From contig NZ_CP090095.1 in the NCBI RefSeq assembly GCF_021391675.1, positions 2,733,501-2,797,500 of the forward strand: a DNA stretch of 64,000 nucleotides. Reading direction: 5' to 3'. How positions within the stretch are numbered: the first letter of the stretch is position 1; each line of letters starts with the position of its first letter. This document shows, piece after piece, positions 43,218 through 52,998 of this stretch. Position numbers and translations under genes: made by a program. Under the pieces are notes generated by a model. The model saw only the letters and a list, made by a program, of their open reading frames with translations. It was not told where the DNA came from and ran no database searches. Source of the DNA: Neorhizobium galegae. Its GTDB lineage: Bacteria; Pseudomonadota; Alphaproteobacteria; Rhizobiales; Rhizobiaceae.

Positions 43218-43291
43218 TGGGGCGTCGCCAAGCGGTAAGGCAACGGTTTTTGGTACCGTCATCCCTGGTTCGAATCCAGGCGCCCCAGCCA
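43218..43291 (+). tRNA. tRNA-Gln (anticodon TTG)
   Basis: The acceptor stem TGGGGCG/CGCCCCA (43218-43224 and 43281-43287), D arm GCC..GGC, anticodon stem ACGGT/ACCGT with loop TTTTGGT (anticodon TTG), and T arm CCTGG-TTCGAAT-CCAGG form a complete cloverleaf. Discriminator G and CCA (43289-43291) are encoded. Confidence 0.97.
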
Positions 43292-43661
43292 CTCTCCTTA
43301 GGGTCCGTTCTATCATTCATTGGTGCCGGAACCGGCAAGTCGCAACTCCGCGAGCGACGTGTTTACGGTAGCCAGATAAAGCGTCTCTGATCTTGTTTGC
43401 GCCGCCCGGTGATTTGCGGCCGTACCCATTTCCCCGCACCGTTCCGTTGCCTCCGGCCAAGTCATGTGCTGGCCGCGAACCTCATTGTTCTGATGAGAAC
43501 AGCATAGCTGTCCGGGTAACCGGGAGAACGGGGCGTAGCCTTCAGCCTACCGCTAATTGACTATCCCATCGCCCATCTGATGAGCCGCATCCGAATTGCG
43601 CTCAGAATATCAGTATGGCTTTATAACCAAACAGCCGGAAATTCAGGATCATGAGGAAATT
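43292..43661 (+). promoter_or_regulatory. Intergenic region before rfbC, no gene supported
   Basis: This stretch between tRNA-Gln and the rhamnose operon holds a short palindrome TGTTCT-gatg-AGAACA (about 43486-43501) and some GTAACC/GGTTAC-like sequence, and presumably the rfb promoter. The upstream in-frame extension of rfbC (from 43596) lies here and is probably untranslated. I see no repeats or integration scars next to the tRNA. Confidence 0.4.
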
Positions 43662-44258
43662 GTGCGCTTCGAGAGTACGATCATTGAAGATGTACTTCTT
43701 TTAACGTCGAAGAAATTCGGCGATCCTCGAGGCTATTTTATGGAAATGTTTCGGAAGAACCTCTTTGAATCAGAAGTCGGTTCTTTCACGTTTGTTCAGG
43801 ATAACAGGTCTTACTCGGCAGAGGCAGGAACTGTTCGTGGTCTGCACTTTCAGACCCATCCTCATTCACAAGGTAAGCTCGTGTCGTGTTCGAGCGGCGC
43901 GCTCCTGGATGTGGCGGTTGATATCCGTATCGGATCGCCGACCTACGGGAAGTTCGTCGCGGTGGAACTGTCGGCCGAAAATGCCCTCCAGCTTTGGCTG
44001 CCGCCAGGTTTCGCGCATGGGTTTTGCACGCTGACGGCAGATACGGTCATCACCTATAAGGTGACTGACTATTACAGCGCCGAACACGAACGCGGCCTGC
44101 TCTGGAATGATCCGGAGCTTGGGATCGAATGGCCAGTCGCAGCAGACAAGGCAATCCTGTCGGAGAAGGATCGGGGACAGCCCAGGCTCGCCGAGCTTCA
44201 ATCCAACTTTATTTATGCCGTCAACGATGAATTCGGCAAACGCAGTCGGAGCCGGTGA
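43662..44258 (+). CDS. rfbC: dTDP-4-dehydrorhamnose 3,5-epimerase
   Basis: The third step of dTDP-L-rhamnose synthesis for cell-surface polysaccharide. The 198-aa protein has the RmlC cupin motifs [106 protein letters not shown], with catalytic His in RGLHFQ and Asp in DVAVDIR. I chose GTG 43662, preceded by GAGGA, because it gives the usual N-terminus; the frame is open upstream to 43596. It is the first gene of rfbC-B-D-A. Confidence 0.95.
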   Translation: MRFESTIIEDVLLLTSKKFGDPRGYFMEMFRKNLFESEVGSFTFVQDNRSYSAEAGTVRGLHFQTHPHSQGKLVSCSSGALLDVAVDIRIGSPTYGKFVAVELSAENALQLWLPPGFAHGFCTLTADTVITYKVTDYYSAEHERGLLWNDPELGIEWPVAADKAILSEKDRGQPRLAELQSNFIYAVNDEFGKRSRSR

Positions 44259-44286
44259 CGAGAATTTTTTGGGGGTAATCGACAGC

Positions 44287-45345
44287 ATGCGCGTGCTTGT
44301 AACGGGTGGGGCAGGTTTCATCGGATCGGCGGTCATCCGCCATCTCGTGCTCGAAAAGGGATATGAGGTCCTGAACATCGACAAACTGACCTACGCCGGC
44401 ACGTTGAGCTCGCTGAGGTCGGTTGAGGGCAAGCCGTCCTACCGGTTTCTCAAGATCGATATATGCGATGCCGCGGCGATAGCGTCCGCGATGTCGACGT
44501 TCAGACCCGACCGGGTGATGCATCTGGCTGCCGAAAGCCATGTCGACCGCTCGATCCTCGGCGCACGGCAATTCGTTGAAACCAATATACTCGGCTCTTT
44601 CACCATGCTCGAATGCGCGCGAGCATATTGGCAGGCACTTCTTCCCCGGGACCGAAGCCGCTTCCGCTTCCTGCATGTCTCAACCGACGAGGTCTACGGC
44701 TCCCTCGGAGCGGAGGGGGCGTTCTCGGAAGCAACGCCCTACGATCCGAGCTCGCCCTATTCGGCATCGAAGGCAGCATCCGACCATCTCGCCAAGGCAT
44801 GGGCCCGAACCTACGGCATGCCGGTCATTGTCTCCAACTGCTCGAACAACTACGGGCCGTACCATTTTCCGGAAAAACTCATTCCGCTGATTATCCTGAA
44901 CGCGGTGGAGGGCAAACCCCTGCCGGTTTATGGAAACGGGACCAACATCCGCGACTGGCTTTATGTGGAGGATCACGCTCAGGCGCTGGATCTCATCGCC
45001 GAGCGAGGCAGGGTTGGAGAAACCTACAATGTCGGAGGCCGGAACGAGCGCAGCAATATCGATGTCGTGAAGCGGATCTGCGCGATCCTCGACGATCTGC
45101 ACGCAATCGGCCTCTCCCACGAAAACCTGATCCAGTTCGTCGCCGATCGGCCCGGGCATGATGTGCGTTATGCGATCGACGCGACAAAGCTGGAAACGGA
45201 ACTGGGCTGGAGGGCAAAGGAGAGCTTCGAGACAGGCATCGAAAAGACGGTGCGCTGGTATCTCGACAGCGAATGGTGGTGGGCGCCGCTCCGAAAAGGG
45301 TACGACGGCAGCCGCCTCGGGCTCCTCAAGGCCGGGGCCGGATGA
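44287..45345 (+). CDS. rfbB: dTDP-glucose 4,6-dehydratase
   Basis: Converts dTDP-glucose to dTDP-4-keto-6-deoxyglucose (352 aa). The NAD-binding start is [21 protein letters not shown]. The YxxxK catalytic pair is in [20 protein letters not shown], with the TDEVYGSLG block and [23 protein letters not shown], all diagnostic of RmlB. The ATG follows rfbC by 28 bases, and its stop overlaps the rfbD start (ATGA). An open frame extends upstream through the rfbC end and is not used. Confidence 0.96.
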   Translation: MRVLVTGGAGFIGSAVIRHLVLEKGYEVLNIDKLTYAGTLSSLRSVEGKPSYRFLKIDICDAAAIASAMSTFRPDRVMHLAAESHVDRSILGARQFVETNILGSFTMLECARAYWQALLPRDRSRFRFLHVSTDEVYGSLGAEGAFSEATPYDPSSPYSASKAASDHLAKAWARTYGMPVIVSNCSNNYGPYHFPEKLIPLIILNAVEGKPLPVYGNGTNIRDWLYVEDHAQALDLIAERGRVGETYNVGGRNERSNIDVVKRICAILDDLHAIGLSHENLIQFVADRPGHDVRYAIDATKLETELGWRAKESFETGIEKTVRWYLDSEWWWAPLRKGYDGSRLGLLKAGAG

Positions 45346-46271
45346 TGCGCGAACCCAGGCGATACGTGGTAACCGGGCTTAATGGACAGGTCGTCCAATC
45401 CCTCATCGAAACCGCGATCGGGCAAAGCGAGGTCGAGATTATTCCGCTCGGCCGCCCCGATCTCGATCTGGCAAGGCCGGAGACCATCGCGGCGACGGTC
45501 GAGGCCGCCCGTCCCGACCTGATCGTCTCCGCGGCTGCCTTCACGGGTGTCGATCAGGCCGAAATCGAAAGGGCAACGGCTTTTGCCGTCAACGCCGCAG
45601 GCCCGGCGGAACTGGCGCGGGTAGCGAAAACGCTGCAGGTCCCGATCGTTCATCTGTCCACAGACTATGTCTTCGACGGCAGCAAGCCCTCCCCTTATGT
45701 CGAATCCGATCCGGTCGCACCGCTGGGCGTTTATGGCCGCGACAAATTGGTGGGCGAGCGGAACGTCGCTGCGGCGACCGAAAATCATGCCATCCTTCGC
45801 ACCGCCTGGATCTACAGCCGGTTCAGCCGAAACTTCCTGCGCACGATGCTGAAGGCCGCTGAGACAAGGGAAGAGGTGCAAGTCGTCGACGATCAGATCG
45901 GCAACCCGACTTCGGCAACCGATATCGCCGAAGCCATCATGGTGGTCGGGCAAAACCTGCTGGCTTCGAACAATCCCGCCTTGCGCGGCGTCTTTCATAT
46001 GGCTGGAACGGGCGCTGCAAGCTGGGCGGACTTCGCAGACGAGATCTTCAGAATCTCGGGGGCGAATGGCGGGCCTTCGGCAAGGGTCGTCCGCATCCCC
46101 ACCAGCGCCTATCCGACGCCGGCTCGGCGACCGGCCAATTCACAACTGGACTGCTCGAAATTGTACAGGCGCCACGGCATCGTCATGCCCGATTGGCGGG
46201 GCTCGGCGGGAGACGTCGTCAGGCGCCTTCTGCAACCGGTTGACCTTGACAACAGAAAATACGGGAGGTGA
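45342..46271 (+). CDS. rfbD: dTDP-4-dehydrorhamnose reductase
   Basis: The last reduction to dTDP-L-rhamnose (309 aa). The N-terminal Rossmann motif [17 protein letters not shown], the [78 protein letters not shown] stretch (catalytic TDYVFDG, then YGRDKLVGE) and [20 protein letters not shown] are RmlD features. ATG 45342 overlaps the rfbB stop; 45345 is an adjacent alternative. rfbA follows after a GGAGGTGAATTG ribosome binding site. Confidence 0.95.
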   Translation: MMREPRRYVVTGLNGQVVQSLIETAIGQSEVEIIPLGRPDLDLARPETIAATVEAARPDLIVSAAAFTGVDQAEIERATAFAVNAAGPAELARVAKTLQVPIVHLSTDYVFDGSKPSPYVESDPVAPLGVYGRDKLVGERNVAAATENHAILRTAWIYSRFSRNFLRTMLKAAETREEVQVVDDQIGNPTSATDIAEAIMVVGQNLLASNNPALRGVFHMAGTGAASWADFADEIFRISGANGGPSARVVRIPTSAYPTPARRPANSQLDCSKLYRRHGIVMPDWRGSAGDVVRRLLQPVDLDNRKYGR

Positions 46272-46275
46272 ATTG

Positions 46276-47181
46276 ATGAAGGGGATTATTCTCGCCGGCG
46301 GCAGCGGCACGCGGCTACACCCGATGACGCAGGTGCTGTCGAAACAGCTCATGCCGATCTATGACAAGCCGATGATCTATTATCCGCTGTCGACGCTGAT
46401 GCTCGCGGGGATCCGCGACATCCTGATCATATCGACGCCAAAGGACATGCCGAATTTCCAGCAGCTGCTGGGCGACGGTTCCAAATGGGGCCTCTCGTTG
46501 TCCTATGCGGAACAGCCCTCTCCTGACGGTCTTGCGCAGGCCTATATTATCGGGGCCGATTTCATCGGCTCCAACTCCTCCTGTCTGGTCCTCGGCGACA
46601 ACATCTTCTTCGGCCATGGCATCACCGACCTCTTCAAAAGCGCCATGGCGCGCGATAGCGGAGCCACGGTTTTCGCCTACCACGTCAACGACCCGCAGCG
46701 TTACGGCGTGGTCGAGTTCGACAAGCAGATGAAGGCAGCTTCGATCGAAGAGAAACCGGAACACCCACGCTCCAGCTGGGCGGTCACGGGCCTCTATTTC
46801 TATGACAAGGACGTCATCGACATTGCGGCCAACCTCAGGCCGTCCGCCAGAGGCGAACTGGAGATCACCGATGTCAACCGGGCCTATCTCGATCGCGGAA
46901 TGCTGCATGTCGAGATGATGGGGCGCGGTTATGCCTGGCTCGACACAGGCACGCCCGACAGCCTGCTTGAAGCATCTGAATTCGTATCGACGCTTGAGCG
47001 CCGACAAGGCGTCAAGATTTCCTGCCCCGAGGAGATTGCCTATCACCAGAACTTTATCGACGCCGACCAGCTCGAATGCCTCGCCAAGCAATATGGGAAG
47101 AGCGCCTATGGGCGATATCTAACCGGGCTTCTGGATCCCCTTCCATCGCAGGTCCATAAGCCGCTCAGTTTGGTCGGGTAA
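46276..47181 (+). CDS. rfbA: Glucose-1-phosphate thymidylyltransferase
   Basis: The first enzyme of the pathway, making dTDP-glucose (301 aa). The nucleotidyltransferase signature is [46 protein letters not shown], with [12 protein letters not shown] (metal Asp), [25 protein letters not shown] and [21 protein letters not shown]. It ends 17 bases from the convergent histidine kinase gene, closing rfbC-B-D-A. The glycosyltransferases that use the rhamnose are not in the window. Confidence 0.96.
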   Translation: MKGIILAGGSGTRLHPMTQVLSKQLMPIYDKPMIYYPLSTLMLAGIRDILIISTPKDMPNFQQLLGDGSKWGLSLSYAEQPSPDGLAQAYIIGADFIGSNSSCLVLGDNIFFGHGITDLFKSAMARDSGATVFAYHVNDPQRYGVVEFDKQMKAASIEEKPEHPRSSWAVTGLYFYDKDVIDIAANLRPSARGELEITDVNRAYLDRGMLHVEMMGRGYAWLDTGTPDSLLEASEFVSTLERRQGVKISCPEEIAYHQNFIDADQLECLAKQYGKSAYGRYLTGLLDPLPSQVHKPLSLVG

Positions 47182-47198
47182 ACAGAAGCGTGAGCCGA

Positions 47199-49283
47199 TC
47201 AGCTTTTCGCCAGGATCTCCAGGCGCACGACGTTGGCCGACTGTTCCGTCGACGTTTTCGCCGCCTCCAGTGAAGCGGCAAGGTCTTCGATCTTGAACGG
47301 CTTCGCCACAACCGGACAGCCGACCTCTGTGCCGGCCTCCAGCTTGTCGCTGTAGCCGGTCATCAGAACAACCGGCAGGCGCGAGTTCTTCCGGCGTATC
47401 TCCTCGGCAAGCTCGATGCCGGACATTCCCGGCATCATGATGTCGCTGATCACCGCCTCGATGTCGGGGTGACGCTCCAGAACCTCAATTGCCTCGCTGC
47501 CGCTTGTCGCCACGAAGATCGTCGAAACAAGTCCTTCCAGGGCCAGGCGCACCGATTCCAGAGACGATGGGGTATCGTCCACGATCAAAAGCCTGGCCGG
47601 AAGATTTACCGCCGGCCTTGCGGGCTCGCGCGCGACGCGCTGTTCGTTGGACCGGGGGAGAAGCAGCGTGAAGGCGCTGCCATGGCCGGCCACGCTCGCG
47701 ACCTTCACGGCACCGCCGCTGCCCTTGGCGAAACTGTGGACCTGGGTCAACCCGAGGCCCGGGCCGCCATTCTTCTTCGTGGAGAAAAACGGCTCGAACA
47801 CCCGCCCCAAATGCTCGGATGCGACGCCTGTTCCGGTGTCTGCGATCGTCACGGCAACAAATTGTCCTTGAAGCGTCGGATCTTCCGCAGCGCCATCGAG
47901 GACATTTCTGGCCGAAATCGTCACCTGACCACCGCCGCCCATGGCCTCGCGCGCATTGGTAAGGAAATTGATCAGCGCGTTTTCCAGCCCCGCGGGATCG
48001 ACGTGAACGGGCCAGATGTCGTCCGGAACGTTGATGTCCATGACGATCGTGTCATCGATGGCCTGTCGCAGCAGCGGTCTCAATTCGGGGAGTTTGATGT
48101 CCAGCTCGACATGCCCGGCACCCTGATTGGAGCGCCTCGAGAAGGACAGCAGACGTTGCGTGATCGCCTTTCCCCTCGTCACTCCCTCGCTCATGTGCGA
48201 AAGGAGCTGCGTCACTCGCTGCTCGTCGTTCCGCCTCCTCTTGATGCCCTCGACACCCGATTGAAACACCATGAGGAGGTTGTTGAAATCGTGCGCTGCC
48301 TGGCCCGTCAGCTTTCCAAGCGCATCCATCCGCTGCCAATTGGCTATGCTTTCGCGTTCCCGGTTCCTTGCGCGAATTTCCCGGTGAAAGAGAAACGCAG
48401 CCGAACCTGAGAGCAGCAGCGTGAAACAGCTGGCTGCGGCGAGCAGCAACGTCGCCTTGCGTGCCAGCCTATCGTATTCTGCAACCGGCAGGCCCACCCT
48501 CACCCGCCACGGGGTTTCTCCAAGCGCAACTTCGGCAACCCGTACCTCCAGCCCATTTTTGAGCGTCGCCAGGCCCTCCGTTCCGGTAAAGCTTGCGAAC
48601 TCGCTTGCCGCATTGCCGGCAAGCGCGGGAGCGCCGGTCGAAGCGACAAGGCGGTCCTGACCGTCGACGATCCAGGCCGCCCAGCTTTCCGGGAGCCCAT
48701 TGGCGTAGAGGAGGTTTGTCACGATCGTCGGGCGGATGACAACCGACAGAATGGCTCGCAGCTTGTCGTTCCTCTCGATCGGAACCCTCACGGCGAAGGC
48801 CGCCTGCCCGCGAGGCCCGATGGAAACATTGCCGATCACAGCGGCGCCCGTGCGAACCAGGGTCCGGTGACTCTCCACGTCCACGACCTGTTTCTCAGCC
48901 GAACCTTCAAGCGCCGGTGAGGACAGCACGACCTCGCCTTTCTCGTCCGATATCCGGATCTGCTCCCATTCAGGCACCCTTTCGCGCAGGCGCCGCGCGG
49001 TTTCGGCGAAGGCGGAACGGGGTATAGGTGGATCGAGCCGGGGCGAATCCGCAACGACGGATAGAAGCTGGATCTGGCTTTTAAGCTCCCGCTGAAGCGT
49101 CGCGGCCATGATGGTCGCTTTGCTGCGAATGTCGGCGTCGAGCGCGTTCTGCTGTTCCTGAATGAAGAACCTGCCCATCACGGCGGCGAGAATGATGAGC
49201 GGGATCAGCGACGCAGTGACGAGGAGGAGCGCTGGCCGGGTTTGATTCAACTGACACTCCGATATCTGTTGTTCACACTCCAT
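47199..49283 (-). CDS. Hybrid sensor histidine kinase/response regulator
   Basis: A 694-aa membrane kinase. TM1 at about 16-38 and TM2 at about 275-300 flank a periplasmic sensing domain of PDC/dCache type. The phosphorylatable histidine is H331 in QAAHDFNNLL, a dimerisation helix of NtrB-like type. The ATPase domain has NFLTNAREAM (N box), DTGTGV (G1) and GGPGLGL (G2). A C-terminal receiver domain follows (LLIVDDTPSSLESVRLAL, phospho-acceptor D614 in ISDIMMPGMSG, lysine in KPFKIED). There is no separate response regulator nearby, so signalling partners are unknown. ATG 49283 was preferred over the 33-codon upstream extension, which is basic and unconserved in look. Confidence 0.93.
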   Translation of the reverse strand: MECEQQISECQLNQTRPALLLVTASLIPLIILAAVMGRFFIQEQQNALDADIRSKATIMAATLQRELKSQIQLLSVVADSPRLDPPIPRSAFAETARRLRERVPEWEQIRISDEKGEVVLSSPALEGSAEKQVVDVESHRTLVRTGAAVIGNVSIGPRGQAAFAVRVPIERNDKLRAILSVVIRPTIVTNLLYANGLPESWAAWIVDGQDRLVASTGAPALAGNAASEFASFTGTEGLATLKNGLEVRVAEVALGETPWRVRVGLPVAEYDRLARKATLLLAAASCFTLLLSGSAAFLFHREIRARNRERESIANWQRMDALGKLTGQAAHDFNNLLMVFQSGVEGIKRRRNDEQRVTQLLSHMSEGVTRGKAITQRLLSFSRRSNQGAGHVELDIKLPELRPLLRQAIDDTIVMDINVPDDIWPVHVDPAGLENALINFLTNAREAMGGGGQVTISARNVLDGAAEDPTLQGQFVAVTIADTGTGVASEHLGRVFEPFFSTKKNGGPGLGLTQVHSFAKGSGGAVKVASVAGHGSAFTLLLPRSNEQRVAREPARPAVNLPARLLIVDDTPSSLESVRLALEGLVSTIFVATSGSEAIEVLERHPDIEAVISDIMMPGMSGIELAEEIRRKNSRLPVVLMTGYSDKLEAGTEVGCPVVAKPFKIEDLAASLEAAKTSTEQSANVVRLEILAKS

Positions 49284-49481
49284 CAAATAGGCTAGAGCCC
49301 GAAAGTTGCAACGCCAACTTCGGCCGGAGGGCCAGGGTCGCGCCAAATAGCTGGGGAGATCGCACCGATCCGCGTCATGCACATGGTGATGTCAACCGCG
49401 GCCGCTCTTTCCTTCTCCTTTTTCACGCAAGACGACGGCGGCTCGACAGAGCGGGAGGACGTCCATCTCTACGCCCCAGAC

Positions 49482-50105
49482 TCACCGATCCGGCAGCGGC
49501 GCGTTCAGCGTGCGGGCCAGCAGCGCCACGCCCCCGGCCAGATAGACCGCAGCGCCCACCAAAAGCATGACAACGCCGCCGGCCTGCTGGTCCACCACAG
49601 CGGACAAGGTCACGCCGAGGCAACTCACTTCGCCATCGCCGTAGAGCGAACGCGGCGAAAGCGCCAACAGCGCGCCAAGCAGCGTCATGTGCATGGAGGT
49701 AAAGAGCAGGCCGAATGTGCCGGCAAGCCGCCGCTCCTCGCGGCCCGTCGCCGCTCCGCCGAGGCAGGAGAGCCAGAGAGCGAGACCTGCGCAGAGAAAG
49801 ATGAGCTGCTCCAGCACCGCAATGAGGGACGAGGTTTCGGACAGGCTCCGGAGGGCGGGAATATGCCAGATCCACACGGCGAATAATTCGATCAGCGAGG
49901 CGGTGAGCGGAGTAAGCCAGGGCAGATTGGACAACAAATCGAAGCGCGTTCCGGAAAGGCCGATCGCAATCAACGGCGCAGCACCCGCCACGACGCCCAT
50001 ATGGGCAATCATATGCACCGTAAACGACGCCCGGTCGGCAAGCGGGAGGACGGTCCACAGGACGAACAGCAGAACAAGGCCTGTGATCAGCGCCGTCTTC
50101 CTCAT
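49482..50105 (-). CDS. CtaG/Caa3-type cytochrome oxidase assembly membrane protein
   Basis: A 207-aa polytopic membrane protein with about seven hydrophobic helices. Landmarks are SFTVHMIAHMGVVAGAAPLIAIGL (paired histidines), ELFAVWIWHIPAL and LLFTSMHMTLLGALLALSPRSLY. The HMxxHM and WHIP-type histidine motifs match the CtaG_caa3 (DUF1404-like) family linked to caa3 oxidases. The start ATG 50105 overlaps the upstream stop (ATGA). It is the last gene of the oxidase operon. A copper or assembly role is inferred from the family. Confidence 0.85.
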   Translation of the reverse strand: MRKTALITGLVLLFVLWTVLPLADRASFTVHMIAHMGVVAGAAPLIAIGLSGTRFDLLSNLPWLTPLTASLIELFAVWIWHIPALRSLSETSSLIAVLEQLIFLCAGLALWLSCLGGAATGREERRLAGTFGLLFTSMHMTLLGALLALSPRSLYGDGEVSCLGVTLSAVVDQQAGGVVMLLVGAAVYLAGGVALLARTLNAPLPDR

Positions 50106-50485
50106 GGCTGGCATCCCGCGATGAAGATCATCGGAATGGCCATGTAGAGGACGGCGGCAAAGCTGAGGCCCGACAGCAGCAGCGTCGCGAACCCTTGGAA
50201 CAAGGTCCGTGCATTGTGAGTCGCCTCGTCGTGCGGCGGATCGTCGGAGCCGAAACCCCATTGCCGCCAGGCAAGCCATGCCGACAGCACGATCATCGCC
50301 AGCGCCAGCACCGTCACCACGCCGAGCCCGATCCGCACCGTATCGAACGATATCTCGGAAGCGAGGCCCTTGGCGCAGAAAACCGCAACCGTCGCGTAAC
50401 AGACAAGGAAATGGAGAGCCCAGACGGTCGGGGCGGTGAACAGGGTCCAGAGGGTCTCAACCTCGCGCGGAATCAAGCTCTTCAT
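50102..50485 (-). CDS. Small membrane protein of the caa3 oxidase operon, 127 aa
   Basis: A protein with three hydrophobic helices (about 14-40, 50-72 and 96-122), starting MKSLIPREVETLWTLFTAPTVWALHFLVCYATVAVF. It overlaps both neighbours by 4 bases, and its place after the subunit I-III gene suggests a small accessory subunit (subunit IV-like) or assembly factor. I do not recognise a named family from the sequence, and there are no metal-binding histidine clusters. Confidence 0.75.
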   Translation of the reverse strand: MKSLIPREVETLWTLFTAPTVWALHFLVCYATVAVFCAKGLASEISFDTVRIGLGVVTVLALAMIVLSAWLAWRQWGFGSDDPPHDEATHNARTLFQGFATLLLSGLSFAAVLYMAIPMIFIAGCQP

Positions 50486-52998
50486 GTGTTCACCAAAGGA
50501 AACAGGCCGAGGGCCGCGAAGGTGACGACGGCGGTAAAGGCCATGAAGTGCCAGTAAAGCGCGACGTTGCGGATATCCTGGTCGTATTCCGCAGTCATCC
50601 GGCCGGCTATGCTGCGCGCGAGACAATAGCCCTGCATGATCGCGCCGACTATGCCATGCGTCACCGTCCAGATTGCGACGATCCACACGATGGCCGGATA
50701 GACATGTGCGGTCGGGTCCATGCCGTGCAGATAGGGACCGGCGAGGCCTGCAACCGAGGCCGCGATCGAAACGGCGAAGGCCGCGGTAAGCGCCAGCCGC
50801 GCACCTATTGGCCCCTTCTCGTTGAGTTCGCGCGCCAGCAGCGTCAGCGCCCAAGCGATGACGTAGAGCACCAGCGCCGCCATCGGCCACAGGACGCCCG
50901 GCCCATTGGCGATCGTGGTGAAGTCGTCGTGGATGGTCCAGTAGAAGAAATAGCCGAAGACAAGGCTTGCAAATGCCGTGCCGTCGCCGACCATGGTGAT
51001 GAACATCGCCCACCAGCCGACCGAAGCCGGGCCGGAGACATAGATCGGCAGCGTCTCGCCTAGCCCGACATCGATCTCCGGTGCCTCCGGGATCGGCGCT
51101 GTTCCGTTCCAGAGCCAGTGGACGATGGCTATGAAGGTGATGATCGCGAAGACGATCGTGGTGATCCACAATTTGAAGGTCAGCGCGATGAACACGCCGC
51201 CGAGCGCGATCGCCGCGACGATCGTCACGTAGGAAACGCCGCCGACCCGCAGGCACTGGATCGGATTCGCATCCAGAACGGAGGTCACCAGCGTCTCGCG
51301 CTTGCCGGATTTGGCGTCCGGCAGATAGAAGCGCCCGGCCTCGATATCCGCTTGCAGGTTCGGCTGATCCCAGAGCGGATAGCGGCTGGTGATGATCGGT
51401 ACCGAGCGCATGCCCCAGCTTTCCGCCGGATCGTTGGTCCATTCGAGCGTCCCGGAATTCCAGGGGTTGAGATCGCGCCCTGCCGGTTGCTGTTTCGGGC
51501 GAAAAATGTCGATAACGAAGGTCGCGACACCGGCGGCGAAGACGAAGGCGCCGATGGTCGAGATGAGGTTGAACCAGTCCCAGCCGATATCTTCCGGATA
51601 GGTGAAGACCCGTCGCGGCATTCCGCGCAGGCCGGAGAAGTGCATGGGAAAGAAGGTGACGTTGAAACCGACGAACATCAGCCAGAAAGCAGTCTTGCCC
51701 CAGGCATCGCTGAGCTTCTTACCCGTCACGAACGGAAAGTAGTAATAGATGCCTGCGACGACCGGAAACAGCATGCCGCCGATCAGCACGTAGTGAAGGT
51801 GGGCGACGACGAAATAGGTGTCGTGCGCCTGCCAGTCGAACGGTACGAGCGCCACCATCACCCCTGTCAGTCCGCCGATCACGAAGATGATCAGCCCGCC
51901 TGCCCCGAACAGCATCGGTACCGAAAAGATCACCCGGCCGGCGAGCATGGTGGCGATGAACACGAAGATCTGCACCCCTGTCGGGATCGCCACCGCTTCC
52001 GACGCCGCCGAAAAGAAGGCAAGCGAGATCTGCGGCAGGCCGGTCGCGAACATGTGGTGCACCCAGAGCCCGAAGCTCAGGAAACCCGTGCCGACGGCCG
52101 CCAACACGATCCAGGAATAACCGACGATCGGCCGCTGCGAGAAGGTCGGCACGATCATCGCCATCAGCGCGATCGCGGGCAGGAAGATGATGTAGACTTC
52201 CGGGTGGCCGAAGATCCAGAACAGGTGCTGCCAAAGCAGCGGATCGCCGCCTCGCGTCGCGTCGAAGAACGGCCAGTCGAACATCCGCTCCATCTCGAAC
52301 AGGATGTCGCCGGCAATCAGCGGCGGAAAGGCGAACAGGATCATGCCCGCGACGATCAGCAGGTACCAGGCGAACATCGGCATCAGGTTGATCCGCATGC
52401 CTGGCGCCCGGCACTTCATGATACCCACGATGATCTCGACGGCGGCGGCGATCGACGCCACCTCGATGAAGGACAGGCCGAGCAGCCAGATATCCGCGCC
52501 GATGCCGGCATATTCGTCGTCGGTCGCAAGCGGTGGATACATGAACCAGCCGGCATTCGGCGCGGCGTTGAAGAAGATCGACCCGCAGACGAAGACGCCG
52601 CCGATCAGAAAACTCCAGAATCCGAAGCCGGACAGCCGCGGGAAAGGCAGTTCCCGGGCGCCCAGCATCGACGGCAGCAGGAAGATCGCAACGGCTTCGA
52701 AGATCGGCACCGCGAACAGGAACATCATCACCGTGCCATGCAGCGTGAAGGCCTGGTTGAAGAGTTCGGCGGAGATGAAGTCGTTCTGCGGCACCGCCAG
52801 TTGCAGGCGCATCAAGAGCCCGAGCATGCCCGCGAACAGCATGAAGGCAAAGGCGGTGACGCCGTACCACAGCCCGATCTGGCTGTTGTTGACAGACGTC
52901 CAGTAGCGGATGCCTTTCGGCGTCTCCCATACCTTGCGGAGCCGTTCCTCCTGCGCCGCCCGCTCTTCCGGCGAAAAATTGCCGAGCTCCATGGTCAT
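50482..52998 (-). CDS. coxA: Cytochrome c oxidase subunit I fused to subunit III
   Basis: An 838-aa membrane protein. The first ~560 residues are subunit I: 12 helices with LHGTVMMFLFAVP (haem a His), HPEVYIIFLP (CuB His and Tyr region), WVHHMFATG (two CuB histidines) and VAHLHYVLIGGMLFPVVAG (haem a3/a ligands). The remaining part (about 590-838) is subunit III-like, with helices and WWAMFITMVGDGTAFASLVFGYFFYW and LHGMDPTAHVYPA. Fusion of I and III in one chain is known from caa3 oxidases. The ATG at 52998 overlaps the subunit II stop. Confidence 0.93.
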   Translation of the reverse strand: MTMELGNFSPEERAAQEERLRKVWETPKGIRYWTSVNNSQIGLWYGVTAFAFMLFAGMLGLLMRLQLAVPQNDFISAELFNQAFTLHGTVMMFLFAVPIFEAVAIFLLPSMLGARELPFPRLSGFGFWSFLIGGVFVCGSIFFNAAPNAGWFMYPPLATDDEYAGIGADIWLLGLSFIEVASIAAAVEIIVGIMKCRAPGMRINLMPMFAWYLLIVAGMILFAFPPLIAGDILFEMERMFDWPFFDATRGGDPLLWQHLFWIFGHPEVYIIFLPAIALMAMIVPTFSQRPIVGYSWIVLAAVGTGFLSFGLWVHHMFATGLPQISLAFFSAASEAVAIPTGVQIFVFIATMLAGRVIFSVPMLFGAGGLIIFVIGGLTGVMVALVPFDWQAHDTYFVVAHLHYVLIGGMLFPVVAGIYYYFPFVTGKKLSDAWGKTAFWLMFVGFNVTFFPMHFSGLRGMPRRVFTYPEDIGWDWFNLISTIGAFVFAAGVATFVIDIFRPKQQPAGRDLNPWNSGTLEWTNDPAESWGMRSVPIITSRYPLWDQPNLQADIEAGRFYLPDAKSGKRETLVTSVLDANPIQCLRVGGVSYVTIVAAIALGGVFIALTFKLWITTIVFAIITFIAIVHWLWNGTAPIPEAPEIDVGLGETLPIYVSGPASVGWWAMFITMVGDGTAFASLVFGYFFYWTIHDDFTTIANGPGVLWPMAALVLYVIAWALTLLARELNEKGPIGARLALTAAFAVSIAASVAGLAGPYLHGMDPTAHVYPAIVWIVAIWTVTHGIVGAIMQGYCLARSIAGRMTAEYDQDIRNVALYWHFMAFTAVVTFAALGLFPLVNT

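Noticed and set aside
43218..47181. rfb genes as a genomic island inserted at tRNA-Gln
   Set aside because: No integrase, no direct repeat of the tRNA 3' end and no obvious composition change were seen.
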